A stretch of 64,000 nt of DNA from Acarospora socialis (GCA_025617375.2 JAMYGW020000004.1:1922001-1986000), one strand, 5' to 3'. Counted from the first letter of the stretch, positions 48,501 through 62,463 are shown. Program-made: numbers and translations. Notes: generated by a model not told the origin, from the sequence alone.

Positions 48501-49164
48501 CTCAAGTTGGCTCCTTTGTACCTGCTGAGCACGCCGAGATCGGTATCGTGGACCAGATCTTCAGCAGAGTGCGTTGCCTGCGGTAATAGAAAACAAACTT
48601 GGTAGTCGTAACTAATTCAGTTCAGGTGGGCTCGGCGGACAATCTTTTCAAGAATCAATCTACCTTTATGGTAGAAATGATCGAAACGGCTGCCATTCTA
48701 AAGGAAGCTACTCCGCGATCTTTCGTAAGTTGATTCGTGTCGTATTTGTGGCAATTGACTCAAGGATCTAGGTTATTATGGACGAGGTCGGTCGAGGGAC
48801 GACACCAGAAGACGGCGTTGCTGTGGGATATGCTTGTCTCCACCATCTCTACCACACAAATAGATGCCGGACACTGTTCGCAACCCATTTCCATGCCCTA
48901 GCTGATATGACACGGTCCCTGCCCTTGCTTGGATGTTATTGCACTGATATAGCCGAGGACGATTCAGGATCTTTCACTTTCATCCATCGGCTGAAGAAGG
49001 GTGTAAATAGACGTTCCCATGCCCTCAAGGTCGCTCGTCTTGCGGGTACTTGCTCTAGATCATGTGTTAATACGAAGTGTCCTATGGCTAACTCTATCTC
49101 AGGACTACCCGAAAGCGCTTTAAGCGTTGCAAAGGACGTGCTATCTCGGAATGGCAATATCTAA
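45598..49164 (+). CDS. MSH1: Mitochondrial DNA mismatch repair protein, MutS homologue 1
   Basis: Twelve exons: 45598-45939, 45988-46074, 46127-46970, 47034-47619, 47670-47761, 47813-48051, 48092-48219, 48267-48392, 48442-48568, 48626-48724, 48772-49045 and 49103-49164; introns of 40-63 bases; 1001 residues. Msh1 is needed for mitochondrial DNA stability. The start is basic with few acidic residues (mitochondrial targeting-like). The MutS domain I core reads RVGGFYE then LYFEHA over intron 1, followed by VPM then [11 protein letters not shown]. Walker A is GPNMAGKST (about 815-823), Walker B is VIMDE (D894, E895), then GRGTT and FATHFHAL. The 40-base intron (48052-48091) is very short. The last intron (57 bases, no stop) could be retained without breaking the frame. 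Confidence 0.93.
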
Positions 49165-49398
49165 CCTTCAATATGTTGTGTACCAGGATCTCTATCAGGG
49201 CATCTTGTGATTGGTTTGTACAACGCTCGCGTCGAACCCTGGGCATGCATACCAAGTCACACAAGGTGCGCCACATGCTGTGCCGCATTTATGGTCCACT
49301 TGCGGTAAAACAGCGTTTCTATGTCTTTCCATTTAGATTTTGTCCTCTCGGCTCATCTTCTGTACACGAACATAATTGGACGGCTGTGATGCCTGGCG

Positions 49399-51946
49399 AT
49401 GGAGCTTGGGTTTACAGTCAGCGCCGGACCGCTCAGTCAAGTATCGGTGCACCTTTTGAGCCTCGAAACCGCCGTGCAGCTTGCGACGGGGCTCTGGGGT
49501 TGGTACAAAGGCCCACAGTCAATACAATCGTTACAGCAGACCCTTGGAGCAAGAAACACAGCTCTTGTGCCCTCCCAGACATTCCTCCGTTATAGGTATA
49601 CGAATTTCCGCAACGAGCACGGCTGTGTCTATGGCGCAGCGTTCGACACGCGTCACACCCTTATCCAGCTGGCTCTCCCACGAGCATCCACAGCTTTGTC
49701 AGATGATGCCGGTATAGACTGCCTGCGGGCCCTGATTTTGGGCCTTTCTTGCTTCTTGGTGGAGGAACAGATTTATGCTGTCCTAAGAGACCTGATCCCA
49801 GAGTATTTACTTCACTTCCAGCATGATGACAACGCACACAGACTTGAGGGCGCTTCCCTCACCGCAACCTTGCATTTTATTGCAACCGTGATGCGTGAAG
49901 AAGTAGTCGATAAGATCCGTGGTCGACTTTTTGATGTGGTGGATTCACAGCTCCCCCGAGTTTCTGGGGCGAGTCGTAGTGAGCTCCTAGCTTGTCAGCA
50001 TGCAGAAATACGGCATATTGCAGGTGTTTTGAGATGGGTCTTGAAACCCGCTTACAGGTTCGAGGGCTCCTGCAAACCAGGGTATCCAACACGGAGCCTG
50101 AAGGTCTGGGCTTTGGCACTGGTGCTTGCAGAGCTCGGCTTTGAGGTAGAGGCTTCGAGAATAGCGGTGAAGGAACCGTACGACGGTCGAGGGCTTGAGG
50201 CGCTACCGAATCAGGCCCATCTAAGCAATCCCGAGCTTTTCCTTGTTCTCGCTCATGGCTGGCCGACTGATGTAGACGCATCAGATCCGTTGCTTACCAC
50301 GGACCGATCACCTATACAATCACCTGCCCGCCTTGTACCGATCAGGGCTATTCCAAGTCTGGCTTTTGCAGAGTTCGCTGCGAAGATCACCATCAGCGTA
50401 ATCCATCTACAAGAGGCGTTCAATGCCTCGTTTCAACACGTTCAAGACTACTTTCGGCAACAGAGCTGGATTGGTTATGCGACGGGCCTCGCAGCCAGGG
50501 CGAACAGAGAAAAGCCAACATGTGAGGTCCACACGCACACCGATAATGCAAGCTCGCTTGAGGAGATTGTGGCTGTATGGACCGATCTGAGTGATTCCGA
50601 ATTCGGGATGTCGGACACAATGTTGAGAGTCAAAGGTCATCCAAGACTACTGTTGAAGTCCTTGATTGCTAAATTTGGCGTAAGTCACCCTATTTTGAGG
50701 ATTGACAAGTCCCAATCATGCATATTGTGCTCGTTCTTGACAGTTTTTACAGGCGGTTGAAGGTCGCATGGACCAAGAGGCCGTCATCCAGATCATGTTG
50801 CTCGCCTGGCTGCTAGCAGTGGTCACGCTCTTCGTCCGCCACGCCGGGGTCGACGATCCTTTAGACTTTGACTTTGCCTACCAAAGTCCCTTCACAAGAA
50901 CGCTACGTCTCCCTGAACGTATCCAGCCGGTGCAAATACTGGAGCCGACGCGAGTCAATCTCCGCTATACGGCTTTGTACCAGCGTGTAAAAGAGGCGTT
51001 CAGGCTCCTTTCAGACCTCTTTACCTATTGCCACGTATCTAGCAAAGATCCACCTCGCCTCCTATCATTCCGTAACTTTTGGCACACAATGATCGTCTCC
51101 AGTCTTACCGTCCCCGGTAGAAGCGATACCGCGGAGACTGGATTGGGAATAGAATATGGTGTTCAGTATAATGGACTAACGATCGTTAGTGATTTTATTC
51201 TTAACCCGTCCTTCAAGCTTCCATCAGCCTTGATATATCATATCCAGCGGGGTCAGTTACTCGACCTACCCCTAATAGGAAATCGCATCGTCAGTGGGAG
51301 GCCCAGCAGACCCCGTGGCCTCAAGCTCAACGCAACCGATATCACGGTTAGATCCAAGAGCGATGTCTGGGAGCATCCCGGGCCCGTCGACTGGCTCCGC
51401 TGGGATGCGGAGCCGTGCTGGGAGAGCGACGTGCGGACGTGCAGCTTCACCTACCGCGTCGGAGGCATCCCTCGATTTCAGCTCGGTATCGAGGAGCTAT
51501 TCACGGGCATCAAGACTCTTGGCCTCAATCGTGTAACCTGCAGCGGACACAATCATCATCGGACGAATGACGACCATTGGGAGATTCTGTTCAACCCTTC
51601 ATTGGACGGACTACCCTCGACCTTGAGCGAGAGCGAGATACGGGCGATCTGTAAACAAAAGTGGCTTCAACTGCCCATTGTTGATATGGTTCGTCAGGGA
51701 CAACTCGACATTGCCGATGTTCAGCACGCTCCTGGCAGCTTGACCTATGTCAATTGGCTAGTACATGTCGGAGAGAACGACATGCTGGCAATGCTAGCGC
51801 TCAACAGCAGGTTTTGTCGTTACTTAGGACCACGGCACAGGATCATGACTGACTGTCTGGCGGCTGGGTTGGAATACGCGACCCGATTGGGATATCCGGC
51901 GGATACTGTCATGATTATCGTACGGGGAGAAAGCAGTCCGAAATGA
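49399..51946 (+). CDS. Fungal protein of unknown function, 824 residues
   Basis: Two exons, 49399-50679 and 50753-51946, joined by a 73-base phase-0 intron (GTAAGT/CAG), giving 824 residues. I do not recognise a catalytic motif. The N-terminal 120 residues are hydrophobic and Leu-rich. A hydrophobic stretch at about residues 438-455 (VIQIMLLAWLLAVVTLFV) could be a transmembrane helix. The C-terminal half has several Trp and His-rich segments (CSGHNHHRTNDDHWEILF) that might bind metal. Base composition and codon use match the neighbouring genes, so it is a genuine gene. The start at 49399 is the first ATG of the long frame, and an earlier exon cannot be excluded. It lies 234 bases after MSH1 on the same strand. 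Confidence 0.7.
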
Positions 51947-52418
51947 GAGGTGGGCCTGTTCTGGACCGAGATGGAAGCGTATAGGTATAGTATCCTCTTA
52001 CGCACTTGGTTGAATCGCGAATAAGGTAGTTTCTTTGCTTGGTAAGGGATTGAATAAGCCATTGTGTAATAACCTGGAATGGTCAGCATGCCGTAAGAAT
52101 GAGCTAATCACTTTGGGCCAGAACGGGAAGTTCCTCCCCTCAAGGCACCAAGTTTTTTCATTTCCAAGAATAATCTTCGGTGGGGTGAATTATAAATGAG
52201 GAAAGAGCATGGTGGGGCAAACTGCGTCAGAAGGGGAAGTCCACCTGTGCATTTCATTTACTATAACTTAGCCAGTATCTCGCCCGCCTTTTATCAAGAA
52301 CTCCCATCTTGAACTTGTTCATACAGTCAACATCTTCGATTGATAGAAACCAGGTTTGATAACCAATACAATCCACACCGGGTCTTTATCCTCCGATCAA
52401 CCACGTCAACCAGGCACC
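51947..52418. other. Intergenic region upstream of the quinone oxidoreductase gene
   Basis: Contains the 3' region of the 824-residue protein gene and the promoter of the WrbA-like gene. No gene recognised. The leader just before 52419 has pyrimidine-rich stretches. Confidence 0.4.
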
Positions 52419-53318
52419 ATGGCACCCAAGATTGCTATCGTTTTCGTGCGTCGCCCTCTCTCGCTCTGATCTTTCGGGCATCTGTCCGACTACTATAGTC
52501 GTCCGAGATCCTGGAGAAGCTTTAATGAAGCTGTGATGCGAACTTTGGCTGATGTGCCCTGTCACAGTATTCTATGTATGGCCACATCCAGAAGCTCGCC
52601 GAAGCCGAGAAAGCGGGTATTGAAGCAGCGGGTGGCACCGCCGACCTTTACCAGTAAGCAACGATGCCCGGAAAATCCCCGAGCAGTAGGAGCTGACCCG
52701 TCTGGTAGAGTCGAGGAAACACTACCCGCGCATGTCCTCGAATTGATGCATGCACCCCCAAAATCCAGCCTGCCCGTCATCACCCCGGACAGACTCGAAC
52801 AATACGATGCATTCCTCTTTGGAATCCCCACCCGCTACGGCAACTTCCCCACACAGTGGAAAGCCTTCTTTGACCACACCGGGAAGCAGTGGACCCAGGG
52901 TTCCTACTGGGGCAAGTACGCTGGAGTGTTTGTGAGCACGGCCACCCCGGGCGGTGGTCAAGAGAGTACGGTCATTTCGGCGATGAGTACCTTGGCGCAC
53001 CATGGCATGATCTATGTGCCTTTGGGCTATAAAACCGCCTTCCCCATTCTTTCCGATTTGGAGAAGGTGAGGGGTGGCAGTCCGTGGGGAGCAGGCACTT
53101 TTGCGGTAAGCCGAACCCGTTGTTGGTTCCGAGAGATGCATCACAGTCCCCTGGGCCGATGATTGCGCGGTCCGAAGATGGTATTGCTATGATGAGTATG
53201 CTGACTGTATCATCCCAAGGGTGCCGACGGCTCTCGCCAACCAACCGCGCAGGAAATCGAGTTAGCGACCATTCAGGGCAAGTCGTTCTACGAGGCCATC
53301 AGCAAGGTTAGCTTCTGA
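52419..53318 (+). CDS. NAD(P)H:quinone oxidoreductase, WrbA/Pst2 flavodoxin-like
   Basis: Four exons: 52419-52445, 52568-52653, 52709-53105 and 53220-53318; introns of 122, 55 and 114 bases; 202 residues, the family's usual length. Start context is CACCATGG. Proteins of this FMN-binding family reduce quinones in two-electron steps and protect against oxidative stress; yeast members (Pst2, Ycp4, Rfs1) sit at the plasma membrane. Residues 2-15 ([14 protein letters not shown], over intron 1) form the phosphate-binding loop of flavodoxin. [18 protein letters not shown] and [11 protein letters not shown] are classic WrbA motifs. It ends after [10 protein letters not shown]. Nearest relative by eye is the Pst2/Ycp4 group. 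It is the last gene before the second AT-rich block. Confidence 0.95.
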
Positions 53319-53600
53319 TCCAACAGCATTAACGGTGAAACGGTGGCGAGCGCAGGTGAGAACAGAGTTTGATGACTTCAACGGCATGTTCACCGAGGGG
53401 CTATTAGGATGAGCAAGGTTTTGCGATGGATGCGGGTTTTCAAAACCTCTAAGTCAGACTCCTGTTTTTAACACAAGCAGTATTCGATAGAAATGTTGAA
53501 CAATGTCAAATATATTGTCCATCCATTTTACTGGTGCTCATTTTTGAGACCTATGGTCCCAAATCGGCGAATTAGTAGAACCACCCCCAACTTAAGAATT
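53319..53600. other. Edge between gene island and second AT-rich block
   Basis: 3' flank of the quinone oxidoreductase gene; composition shifts to AT-rich near 53600. Nothing else recognised. Confidence 0.4.
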
Positions 53601-55199
53601 TACAATTAGTTTCACCTCTAAATCAAATTGTTTACTATTTTCTCCCTCACACTGTACTTGACATCTGAACAACTTGCAAAAGAAATGAATATTTTATTGA
53701 GTTGTATGATGAGTTCAGAGCTTTTCTCACAATTAAATTATCTTACTGATTATATAAGAACAGAAGACAAACTGCTTCTCTGTAAAGACTGAAGTTTCAT
53801 AAAACTTCTTTTTATCATTTATTTTCTTTTTATTCTACAATGCAGATCTGCTGAAGTGATGTAATTGATTAAAAAAGAAAATTTTGACAATTAACTTCAC
53901 TGATGATGTCTACATTCTTTTGTATGAACTGTTCACTGAGATTAACTACATCAAACTGAAAAGAATTCATAGAGAATGTAAAAACTGAGTCACACAACAT
54001 GAAGTTAGATTTGTCTCTCACAAGTATAAGATGAATCACTTCTTCAAAATCAAAATCAGATTCAATATACAGATAGTTGTATGAATTCAGAATAATAAAA
54101 TGATTTTTTTTTTAAGTGTAAGAATCTTAGAAATTTGATTTGACTCTAAGCTCAAATGAATCACTCATGTCAAGTTTTTTCAAAACAAAATGATCAAACA
54201 GACAGAAGTACTAATCAGAATAACAGCATTCATTTGAGAAATTTCTTTTGTATGATCTTGACAGATCTACACATCAGTCATTTAATCAATAATAATTTAT
54301 AAAGTACATGTTTGACACACATCTATCAAGAATCATCACATAAAGAAAGTTATCAGTGCAATTAAGATCACTCAGTTCAAATATCTTCATATGATTGTCA
54401 GCACTTATTAAACTACTTTAATCAGCACTCTGAAAATCAAGATCTACATTTTTTCTCTTGATCTATATTTAAATGATAAAGTGCAAGTTTATATCATTTA
54501 TACAAAGAACACAGTCTTTACAGAAATGAAAAACAAAATCTGCAATCTCATCAGAAAAAAAATTAAGCAGAAAGTCTGTTGATTCATGATGACTGTAATA
54601 GTCACTTATTTTTCAGTGAAACTGATGAAGAAAATCAGCTTAAAAAAGATTATACATATTAGAATCATTATACAAGTGTGTGAAAGATGTAATTGCTAAG
54701 AATCTATCTATGAAAAATTCTGACTATATATCTATAGAGATTTCTTTCAGATCTAGCACTTTAGTCTATAAGTTTATGACAACAGTGAGATTGCTAAGTG
54801 ACTTGATGAGTCATGTCTGAAAGTTGAGATCAAAACAGTAAGATTATGATCTATTCATAACAATTTGTTCTTCATTAAAGAAAGTTGACAATCTCATTGA
54901 ATAAGATAAGCTAGACAGTGAGATAAGTGAGTTGATGAAGTCTTCAATGAAGACACATAATGATAATGAGATATGATGTTGTAGAGTGAGAAGCACTAAG
55001 CTCAATTCATAACAACAAATTAGATGATGTTTCTTTTATAGTTCTCTACCAGTTTTCTTGCATTTGTCAGATCTTTTATGTTATATTATGCATTGTGACT
55101 ATGATTATATTCTTTTCACTTAATGAGATACTCAATGATGAGTTTACTGCAAGTTCATTAAGTTTATTTGTCAAATAAACATTCAATTTTATAGAACAG
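53601..55199. other. AT-rich mutated sequence, probably the 3' part of gypsy fragment G
   Basis: RIP-like mutated DNA with no long open frame. Because element C (55200-61425) has inserted into the gypsy fragment whose integrase lies at 61431-62463 and codes on the minus strand, this stretch should be the downstream part of that element (end of pol and possibly an LTR). I could not identify an LTR or chromodomain with confidence. The last five bases (55195-55199, AACAG) are one copy of the target duplication of C. Confidence 0.45.
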
Positions 55200-58100
55200 T
55201 GTAACATTCTGACCTGAGATTTCTCAGATATGTAGAGTTAAGAGTTTGTGCTTATTGATATAACAGCTGGTCTGAAATGATTCTGATCTTTAACTCTTAG
55301 ATAGTTATTTAAGTTGAACATGATTGTTTTCATAAAAAAAACAACTCTACTATATAGATTGCACTCAATGTTTCTGCATCAAGCTTCTTGATGTCTTGAT
55401 GTCTTACTGTTGAGAAATTGAGCTTTTAGCTCATCTGCTCATCATTGAGTCATTGTGTCATTATGTGACTGCTGTTTAGCAGTTTCTTTCATACACACTT
55501 TAGATGAACTTTCAGTCACAGACTCACAAGTTTCTTTCTCTCTAGATATGATCATAACATCTCTTCAGATATGACTGTAACATCATTTTTTTTCTTCAGG
55601 TGCTAGTTCTCTAGTGTTTATTTAAGTGAGAGTATATAATGAATTCATTGTCAGCAACAATGCTTTTTAAAAATTTCAATTGTCTAAGAATCACAAAGAA
55701 AATTCAACTCAGTGATAGTCTTATCATATTTTCTTGTGAATTCTGTACTGTCTGCAGTATCAATTGCTTTGTTATGATCAGTGAAAGATCAAAATGCAAT
55801 AAGTATACTCATCATGATCATCTGTGTGTTGCAGTTTCATAAGAGTCTCTTAACAGAACTTGTCTTTCTCTTCAAAAGAAAATAAATGATGCAAATGCAA
55901 CTCTTGATGTTCTTGCTGTCAAGATAATACATTTTCAAAAGACTTTGAATTAAACAGATCATCATGCTTCACAGAAGACTGACTGTTTTGCTGTTAAACT
56001 TAATAGTGATAATGATGAAACTGAGAATGAAGATTCTCAAACAATGTTATAACTCATCAACTTAATATTGTCATTCTTCTGAGCTAATATCAACTTCTTT
56101 TCTCAAAACATTGAAGTGTTTTCACACAGTTCTTGAGATTCTCTCTGAGTTCTCAGATATTTTCTGAGATATTATAATTTTTTCATTTTATGAGATAATG
56201 AGATTTCTCATTAATCATTCTCTTTTCTAAAATGTTCTTGACTTCATATTCTTCTTTGAATTTGACAGATGTTTTGATGATTTGAAGTGATATGAACTGA
56301 TTGCAATGCTGTAGCATGAATGCATGAAATACTGAGTGTATTCTCATCTTTTTGAATAAGTCTAACTCATAACTTAATTTCTTAATGTTTCATGTAATCT
56401 TGAATGATTCAATACTCTTGTTCTTCAGCTTCTTGCTTTTCTCTTTTATTTTTATATTGTTCATTTTTAAGTATATCTTTTTTTCTTTCTTGAATAATCT
56501 TGTCTCTATTGTTTGTTTCATCTGCTGTTTAATTTATCTCATTAAATCTTGATGCAGTTTCTTCATCTGAGCAATATTCAAAATCACTTTTTGACTCTGT
56601 GATCTGTGTTCTTTGAAATCTTGCTATATCTCTGAGTTGTAGTCATAGTTCACATAGAAAGATGTTTCTTTTGTGATTTTGTTTTTTGCATTGTTGTACA
56701 CAAACTGTGTCATCAGCAACAGTCATACTCAGTCATTTTGACTTTTGTTGACATAATGTCTCAAGTATGTTTTTACTGTTTGGTTCATCTGTTTGCTTTG
56801 CTCATTCATTTGTAAATGATATGTCATTGACATCTTGTGTTTTATTTCAAGTTCTGCTGTGAACATTTCTCAAAATCTGCTTGTAAACAGCTTGTCTTTG
56901 TTGATAATAAACTTCTTTGATAGTTCATAATTGCTAATCAACTCTTGCAGTATGATGTACATCAATACTGATGCTGTTGTGATTTCTTTGAATGAAATGA
57001 ACATTGTGTACTTGATTAATTTATTTACTATCATCAATATACTGTTAAATCTCACTCTTCATGCTGAGTTCTTTGACAATGATAGTTTCATAATGAAGTT
57101 CATGATAACTGACTTTTATGATGCATTCAGTGTGTTTAGTCACATTACTTTGTCATATCATTTATCTCAGTTGATCTTGTTTCTTCAACATGAATTGCAC
57201 ACAGCAATCATTTTGATGATTTAATTTCTAAAATCATTAATGTTGTATCTTCTTCACACTAAATTCTCAGTGCATTTGATTTCTAGATGTTCATCAGTTC
57301 TGTTATAGTGACATATTTTAATGAGTTTTTTATTTGTTAAGAAAGCTTGCTCTATCTTGTATATTGCTGTCAAGCTCTTTGTGAGAACTTCTTTGTTATC
57401 TTTGCTTAAAATTTCAACATATATTGTCTGTATATCTTCATAATCAGATTATCTACTCAAGACATCTGCTTCATCATTTTTGTTATTTTTCTTGTAATAA
57501 ATTTGAAATTCATAGTCTGTCAACTGCTCTGCTCAATGAATCTGTCATTGATTGAGTTGTTTTGTTATCACAAAGTTTCTCAAATTTCTGTGATCTGTAT
57601 AGATCTAAATTGACTTGTTCATTTTTGCAAGATAAGATCTTCAGTCTTGTAGTGCTTCTACTATTGCAAGAAGTTTTTTATCATGAATTTCATATTTTTT
57701 CTTGAGTTCTGATAATTTTCTAAATTGATAGACTATGAGTTTCTGTTGCTCATTCTCAATCTGATACAAACATGTTTTTATTGTAAAATCTGAAGCATCA
57801 GTTTTCAGTGTTTTTTCACATACTGAATTGAGTATTTTCAGATGTGTCATTTCACTAAGACTTTTCTTTAATACATGAAATGCATTCTTCTGTTCTTGAT
57901 TTTAATGCTATTTTTTGTTTTTGCACATCAAATGCATCAGTGATTTCACAATTCTTGCATAGTTTGATACAAACTTTCAATAATAGTTTGTTAATTCTAG
58001 AAAGACCTGTACTTTCTTGATTCATTTCAGTGTTAATCAGTTTCTGACTGCTTTTATCTTCTTTAAATTCTTCTTGATTTGTTCAGATTGAATTACATAG

Positions 58101-61100
58101 TTTAAAAACTCAACTTTCTTGATCTTGAACCTGCTTTTTGACTTTTTCACATACAAAACTTTCTCATTGAGCTTTGTCAATATCTTGCACACATACTCTC
58201 AATATTTCTCAAGATCTTCTGAGTATATCAGAATGTCATTAAGATATGTGATCACAAAATTATTGAGATATTCTCTCAATATGTCATTGATTAATCTCTG
58301 AAAGATGACTGATGTGTTTTTCAATTCAAATGACATGATAATGTACTTGTAGTATTCATATCTTGTTCAAAATGCTGTCTTTCACTCTTCATCTTCTTTC
58401 ATTCTGACTCAGTAATAGATGTTCTTAAGATCTAAGTTTGTGAATCACTTAGTCTTGTTTAGTTAATCTTGCAACTCTTCTATCAGTGATAGAAAATAAC
58501 TATCTTGATGAGTTATTTCATTGAGTTGTCTGTAGTCAACACATAATCATTTCTTATCATTCTTCTTTGACATGAACAGAATCAGATATTCTGTCAGTGA
58601 CTTTAATAATTTTATGAATTCTCTTCTGAGATTCTCATCAAGATAAGTTTTAACTTTTTTGAGTTGATTCTTGCTCATTGAGTATAAAGACATTCACTTA
58701 GATTGTTTTCTGTTCAATAACAGTATTTTGTGATCTTATGACTTATACTCTGATAAGCTCATTTCTGATTGTTTGAAAATCTTGTATGTGTTTTTGATTG
58801 CACATATTTTTTTTATAACTCAGTCAATCTTTAAATTTCTTCTGCACAATCAGAACATTTTTAGTACTGCATTGTATCTGATTGATTTCATAACATTAAA
58901 TGTTATTTCTTGTGAGTTTTCAAGAATTGAGACTTTCACACAGATTTTCTCATCAATTCTTTCAATGACTTCATTCATCATTTGTATGTTAAATGAACAG
59001 CACACTCACTGTGTCACTAATCTCAACATATTAACTATTCATCAGCTTATGATATTACTGTTCACTTCAAAATTCATTAATGCATTGATTTGATGTTCAT
59101 TGATCATAATCTTGATTCATATTTGATGATCATTGTTTTGTCTTTGAAACATCACTAGCTTCTTGTTTTTTAGTCTCATCAAGAAAGCTCTTTATTTTTT
59201 GACTCACTTAATTGTTCAGCTTGTCTTCAAAGTTCTTGAAATTATTTTGATTTTCTTTCAATCATGAGATTTGCATACTCTAAACTGTATCACTCAATGT
59301 GTCTTTCTGAATGTAGTCAAAATTCATACTGATTGTACTTTATCTGCAACTGACTCTCAAAGACTTTTACTCTTTGCAGAAATTCAAGTGATACATATTT
59401 TTCACTGAAGATCTATCTGTCTTCATTCTGCATGATATACTCTTCAGATAAGTATATTTCAATTTTGTGACTTTTGATTTTTCACACAAGAAATTCTGAT
59501 ATTGATTCTCTCATAACTGTTTGCATATCTCTCATTAGATCATCAAATTCTTTGCATATCTCTGCTTTTTGATTTCAAGTCTTTTGCTTTTTCTTTTACA
59601 CTGTATTGTAATCTGATGTTATTTCTCTCTGAGCACTTAAATCTCTTTTAATTTTTACTTGATACTCTCTTGAAAACTTTGTCTCAGTATTGTCTGAACT
59701 TTCTTCTGTGAGTGTATTGCTATTGAGAAATATTTAAGATTCATCAATTTGAAATTTATAATCATCAATTTCTTCAATATCATCTTTAAAAACATTGTTT
59801 TCTTTTTCAACATCAAGAACTTCTTTCTTGATAAGAGTAGCTAATTCTTTTTTGTAAATTGATTAACTCATTATGTTGTATCTGTTCTTCATATCTTTGC
59901 ATAACTTTTGAGAATATTATCTGACTTCATCTTTTGTGCTCATGTGTACTCTGCATATGTCATCATAACAGACTGTTTAGCTGAGAACATCATGCATTAC
60001 ACATGTATTCTTCTTGACTGTCACTGCAACATTTTTTCTTTTCATTTGAGATCTGTTGCATTCTCAGACAAGATGTTCAGGTTTTTTACAGTTGTAATAC
60101 ATTCACATCTTGTTTCACAATATTATCTAAGACTTAGTGAATCACTCTGACTGACATTTATACTTCATTTATCTAGTTTTTCATGACTTCTGACAGCACT
60201 TCTTGATTGTATTGAGATTCATAAAGTCTGTTTTTCTATATCTTATTGATAAAATATATCACTTTACTCATAGTCAGAAGCTTTCTTCTTGACCTTTTAT
60301 CATAGATGACATTCAATATTCTTTTTGTTTCATCTGTCATTTTCACTGACAACTATTGATGTTAATACTCAGATCAATCATTTTCTGAAGATTGTCTGAT
60401 TGTTTTGCTCAGATTATCTTGTCTTTGATGAACTTTCTCAACTCACAATAGTACTGATAGATGAGTGCTTCATTATTTTATCTGATAAGTGCTGCTAATC
60501 ATTGAAACTCTGTGACATATATTGTCACTGATTCACTCTGTTACAAGATGTGAACTTGTTTCTCAACTGCTCTTTCTTCATTGATCACTTTAAAGATTTT
60601 TCTTAATTCTTTCTTAAACTGTACATAGTCATTAAACATAGACTCTGTGTCTGCATTGCATTCTTTGTATTTCTTTTCTAGAAACTCATGCAGTTTGAGA
60701 TTAACTCAATTAAAAGCTGCATTCACAAGATAGATTGTTGCAAACAGTGTCTTTTCTTGATCAGTTTAAAACTTCAGTTAATTGAACTCAATATACAGAT
60801 CAAGTTTAGTCACAAAGACTTGCAGCTTCTCTCTTTCTTCATCAAAGATATTCAGTATCTGTATCTTTGATGTGCTCAGAGATAGTTGTATAGCTTGAAT
60901 CAGCATCATCACTGATTGTGTCATCATTTTACTCAAAGTAAATAGTAGAGATGAATTTGTCTGAGCTTGTTTCAAGAATGAAGTTGAGATGTTCTTTTGT
61001 GTGTCAGACATCATACTCATTATATTGTAAAAGTATTCAAAGTGTAACATTCTGACCTGAGATTTCTCAGATATGTAGAACTAAGAGTTTGTGCTTATTG

Positions 61101-61425
61101 ATATAACAGCTGATCTGAAATAGTTCTGGTCTTTAACTCTTAGATAGTTATTTAAGTTGAACATGATTGTTTTCATAAAAGAAACAACTCTACTATATAG
61201 ATTGCACTCAATATTCTCACATCAAGCTTCTTGATGTCTTGACATCTCACTGTTGAGAAATTGAGCTCTTAGCTTGTCTGCTCACTATTGAGCTGTTATG
61301 TTGTTACATGACTGCTGTTTAGCAGTTTCTTTCATACACACTTTAGATGAACTTTCAGTCACAGACTCACAAGTTTCTTTCTCTCTAGATATGATCATAA
61401 CATCTTTTCAGATATGATCATAACA
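55200..61425 (-). mobile_element. Ty3/gypsy element C, full length, nested in another gypsy fragment
   Basis: About 6226 bases. LTRs are about 55200-55582 and 61043-61425. Flanking duplication AACAG (55195-55199) versus AATAG (61426-61430), one transition apart. Minus-strand coding with the same gene order as A and B: gag start near 60990-61050, reverse transcriptase near 58050-58350, RNase H at 57641-57850, integrase near 56700-57300. The LTR shares its first ~150 bases with A, B and the solo LTR but differs further in, so C is a separate subfamily. Heavily broken. Confidence 0.88.
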
Positions 61426-61430
61426 AATAG

Positions 61431-62463
61431 TACAAGTTCAACATCATTATTTGTGATAAATCAGTCAGTAAAAGCATTGTTTTCAACAGATAAAGAATTA
61501 ATATTTGACTGACATTTATAGAGATTATTATCTAATAAAGTTGCTGATTCTAGCTGTGCAACCAAAATAACTGAGTGAATTCACATTATAAAAGATAGTT
61601 TTAGTTAATAGACTAGTTAACTGATGTACTGTAGTATGTGAAAGAGACTGATGTACTGATTCAAAAGCTTTTGATTTGTGAGATCTGATATGGTGTATTC
61701 ATGAAATAATCTTAGATAAATCATTGATTCAAGTGTGAAAAGTATGTGATGTGCATTGTAGTAGTATTTTGAGATGACATTCACAAAGACAACTGCTTAA
61801 TTCACTTTCTCACAATATATTTGTTTAATTTAATCATAGTCTTTCAGAGATAAATCTGATGTCAGATGATTCAGAATGTTGTTGATTTGAAAGTCATAGA
61901 TCAGTTTGTTGAGCACATAGTCTGTGACAACATTTCAACTGTTATTTAAATAGTCTTGTAGATACAGCAGTACTGTGATGAAGACTTTGTCAGAGTTTAA
62001 TATTAAAAAGTAGTGAAGCACAATTTCAACAATTTGATTGATTCACTCAGACTGTTTATCAGTCTGCAGATGATAGACTGTGAAAGTAAGTAACTTAGTG
62101 CTCAGACTTTCAAAGATAGTTTGTGAGAACAACAATAAGAACTTTTTATTGTGATCACTGATGATCTGTTGAGATATGCTTCAATTATGACTGATAAGTT
62201 CTGAAAGCAAGACATTCACTTGCTTTACAGCAGTATAGATAGATTTATCAGATAGAAGTAACACCTGCTTTGTAAACTTATCTGTGACTGTAAAAATGTT
62301 ATTGAATTAATCTGAATTGACTGGTGATAAGATGAGAATAAAATTCATGATAATAGTGTGAAATAATATCAACAATGTCAATATAAGATGTAGAGCTCTG
62401 TAAGAAGCATAATACTTTATTTGATTAATATTGCATTCAGAGCAATGCAGAATATAGATTTTT
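61431..62463 (-). mobile_element. Truncated Ty3/gypsy fragment G (integrase part)
   Basis: Minus-strand relics read in order from 62463: a His/Cys zinc-finger part (HCSECNINQ), the integrase core with a TDKFTK segment, an Asp-His-Asn-Lys-Lys-Phe segment, TVYHLQTDKQSE (equivalent to the TAYHPQTDGQSER motif) and a C-terminal part. It is a different lineage from A, B and C. Its upstream half (LTR, gag, reverse transcriptase) is missing: the mutated sequence stops at about 62463 in the middle of the zinc finger. Heavily broken. Element C has inserted in its downstream part. Confidence 0.7.
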
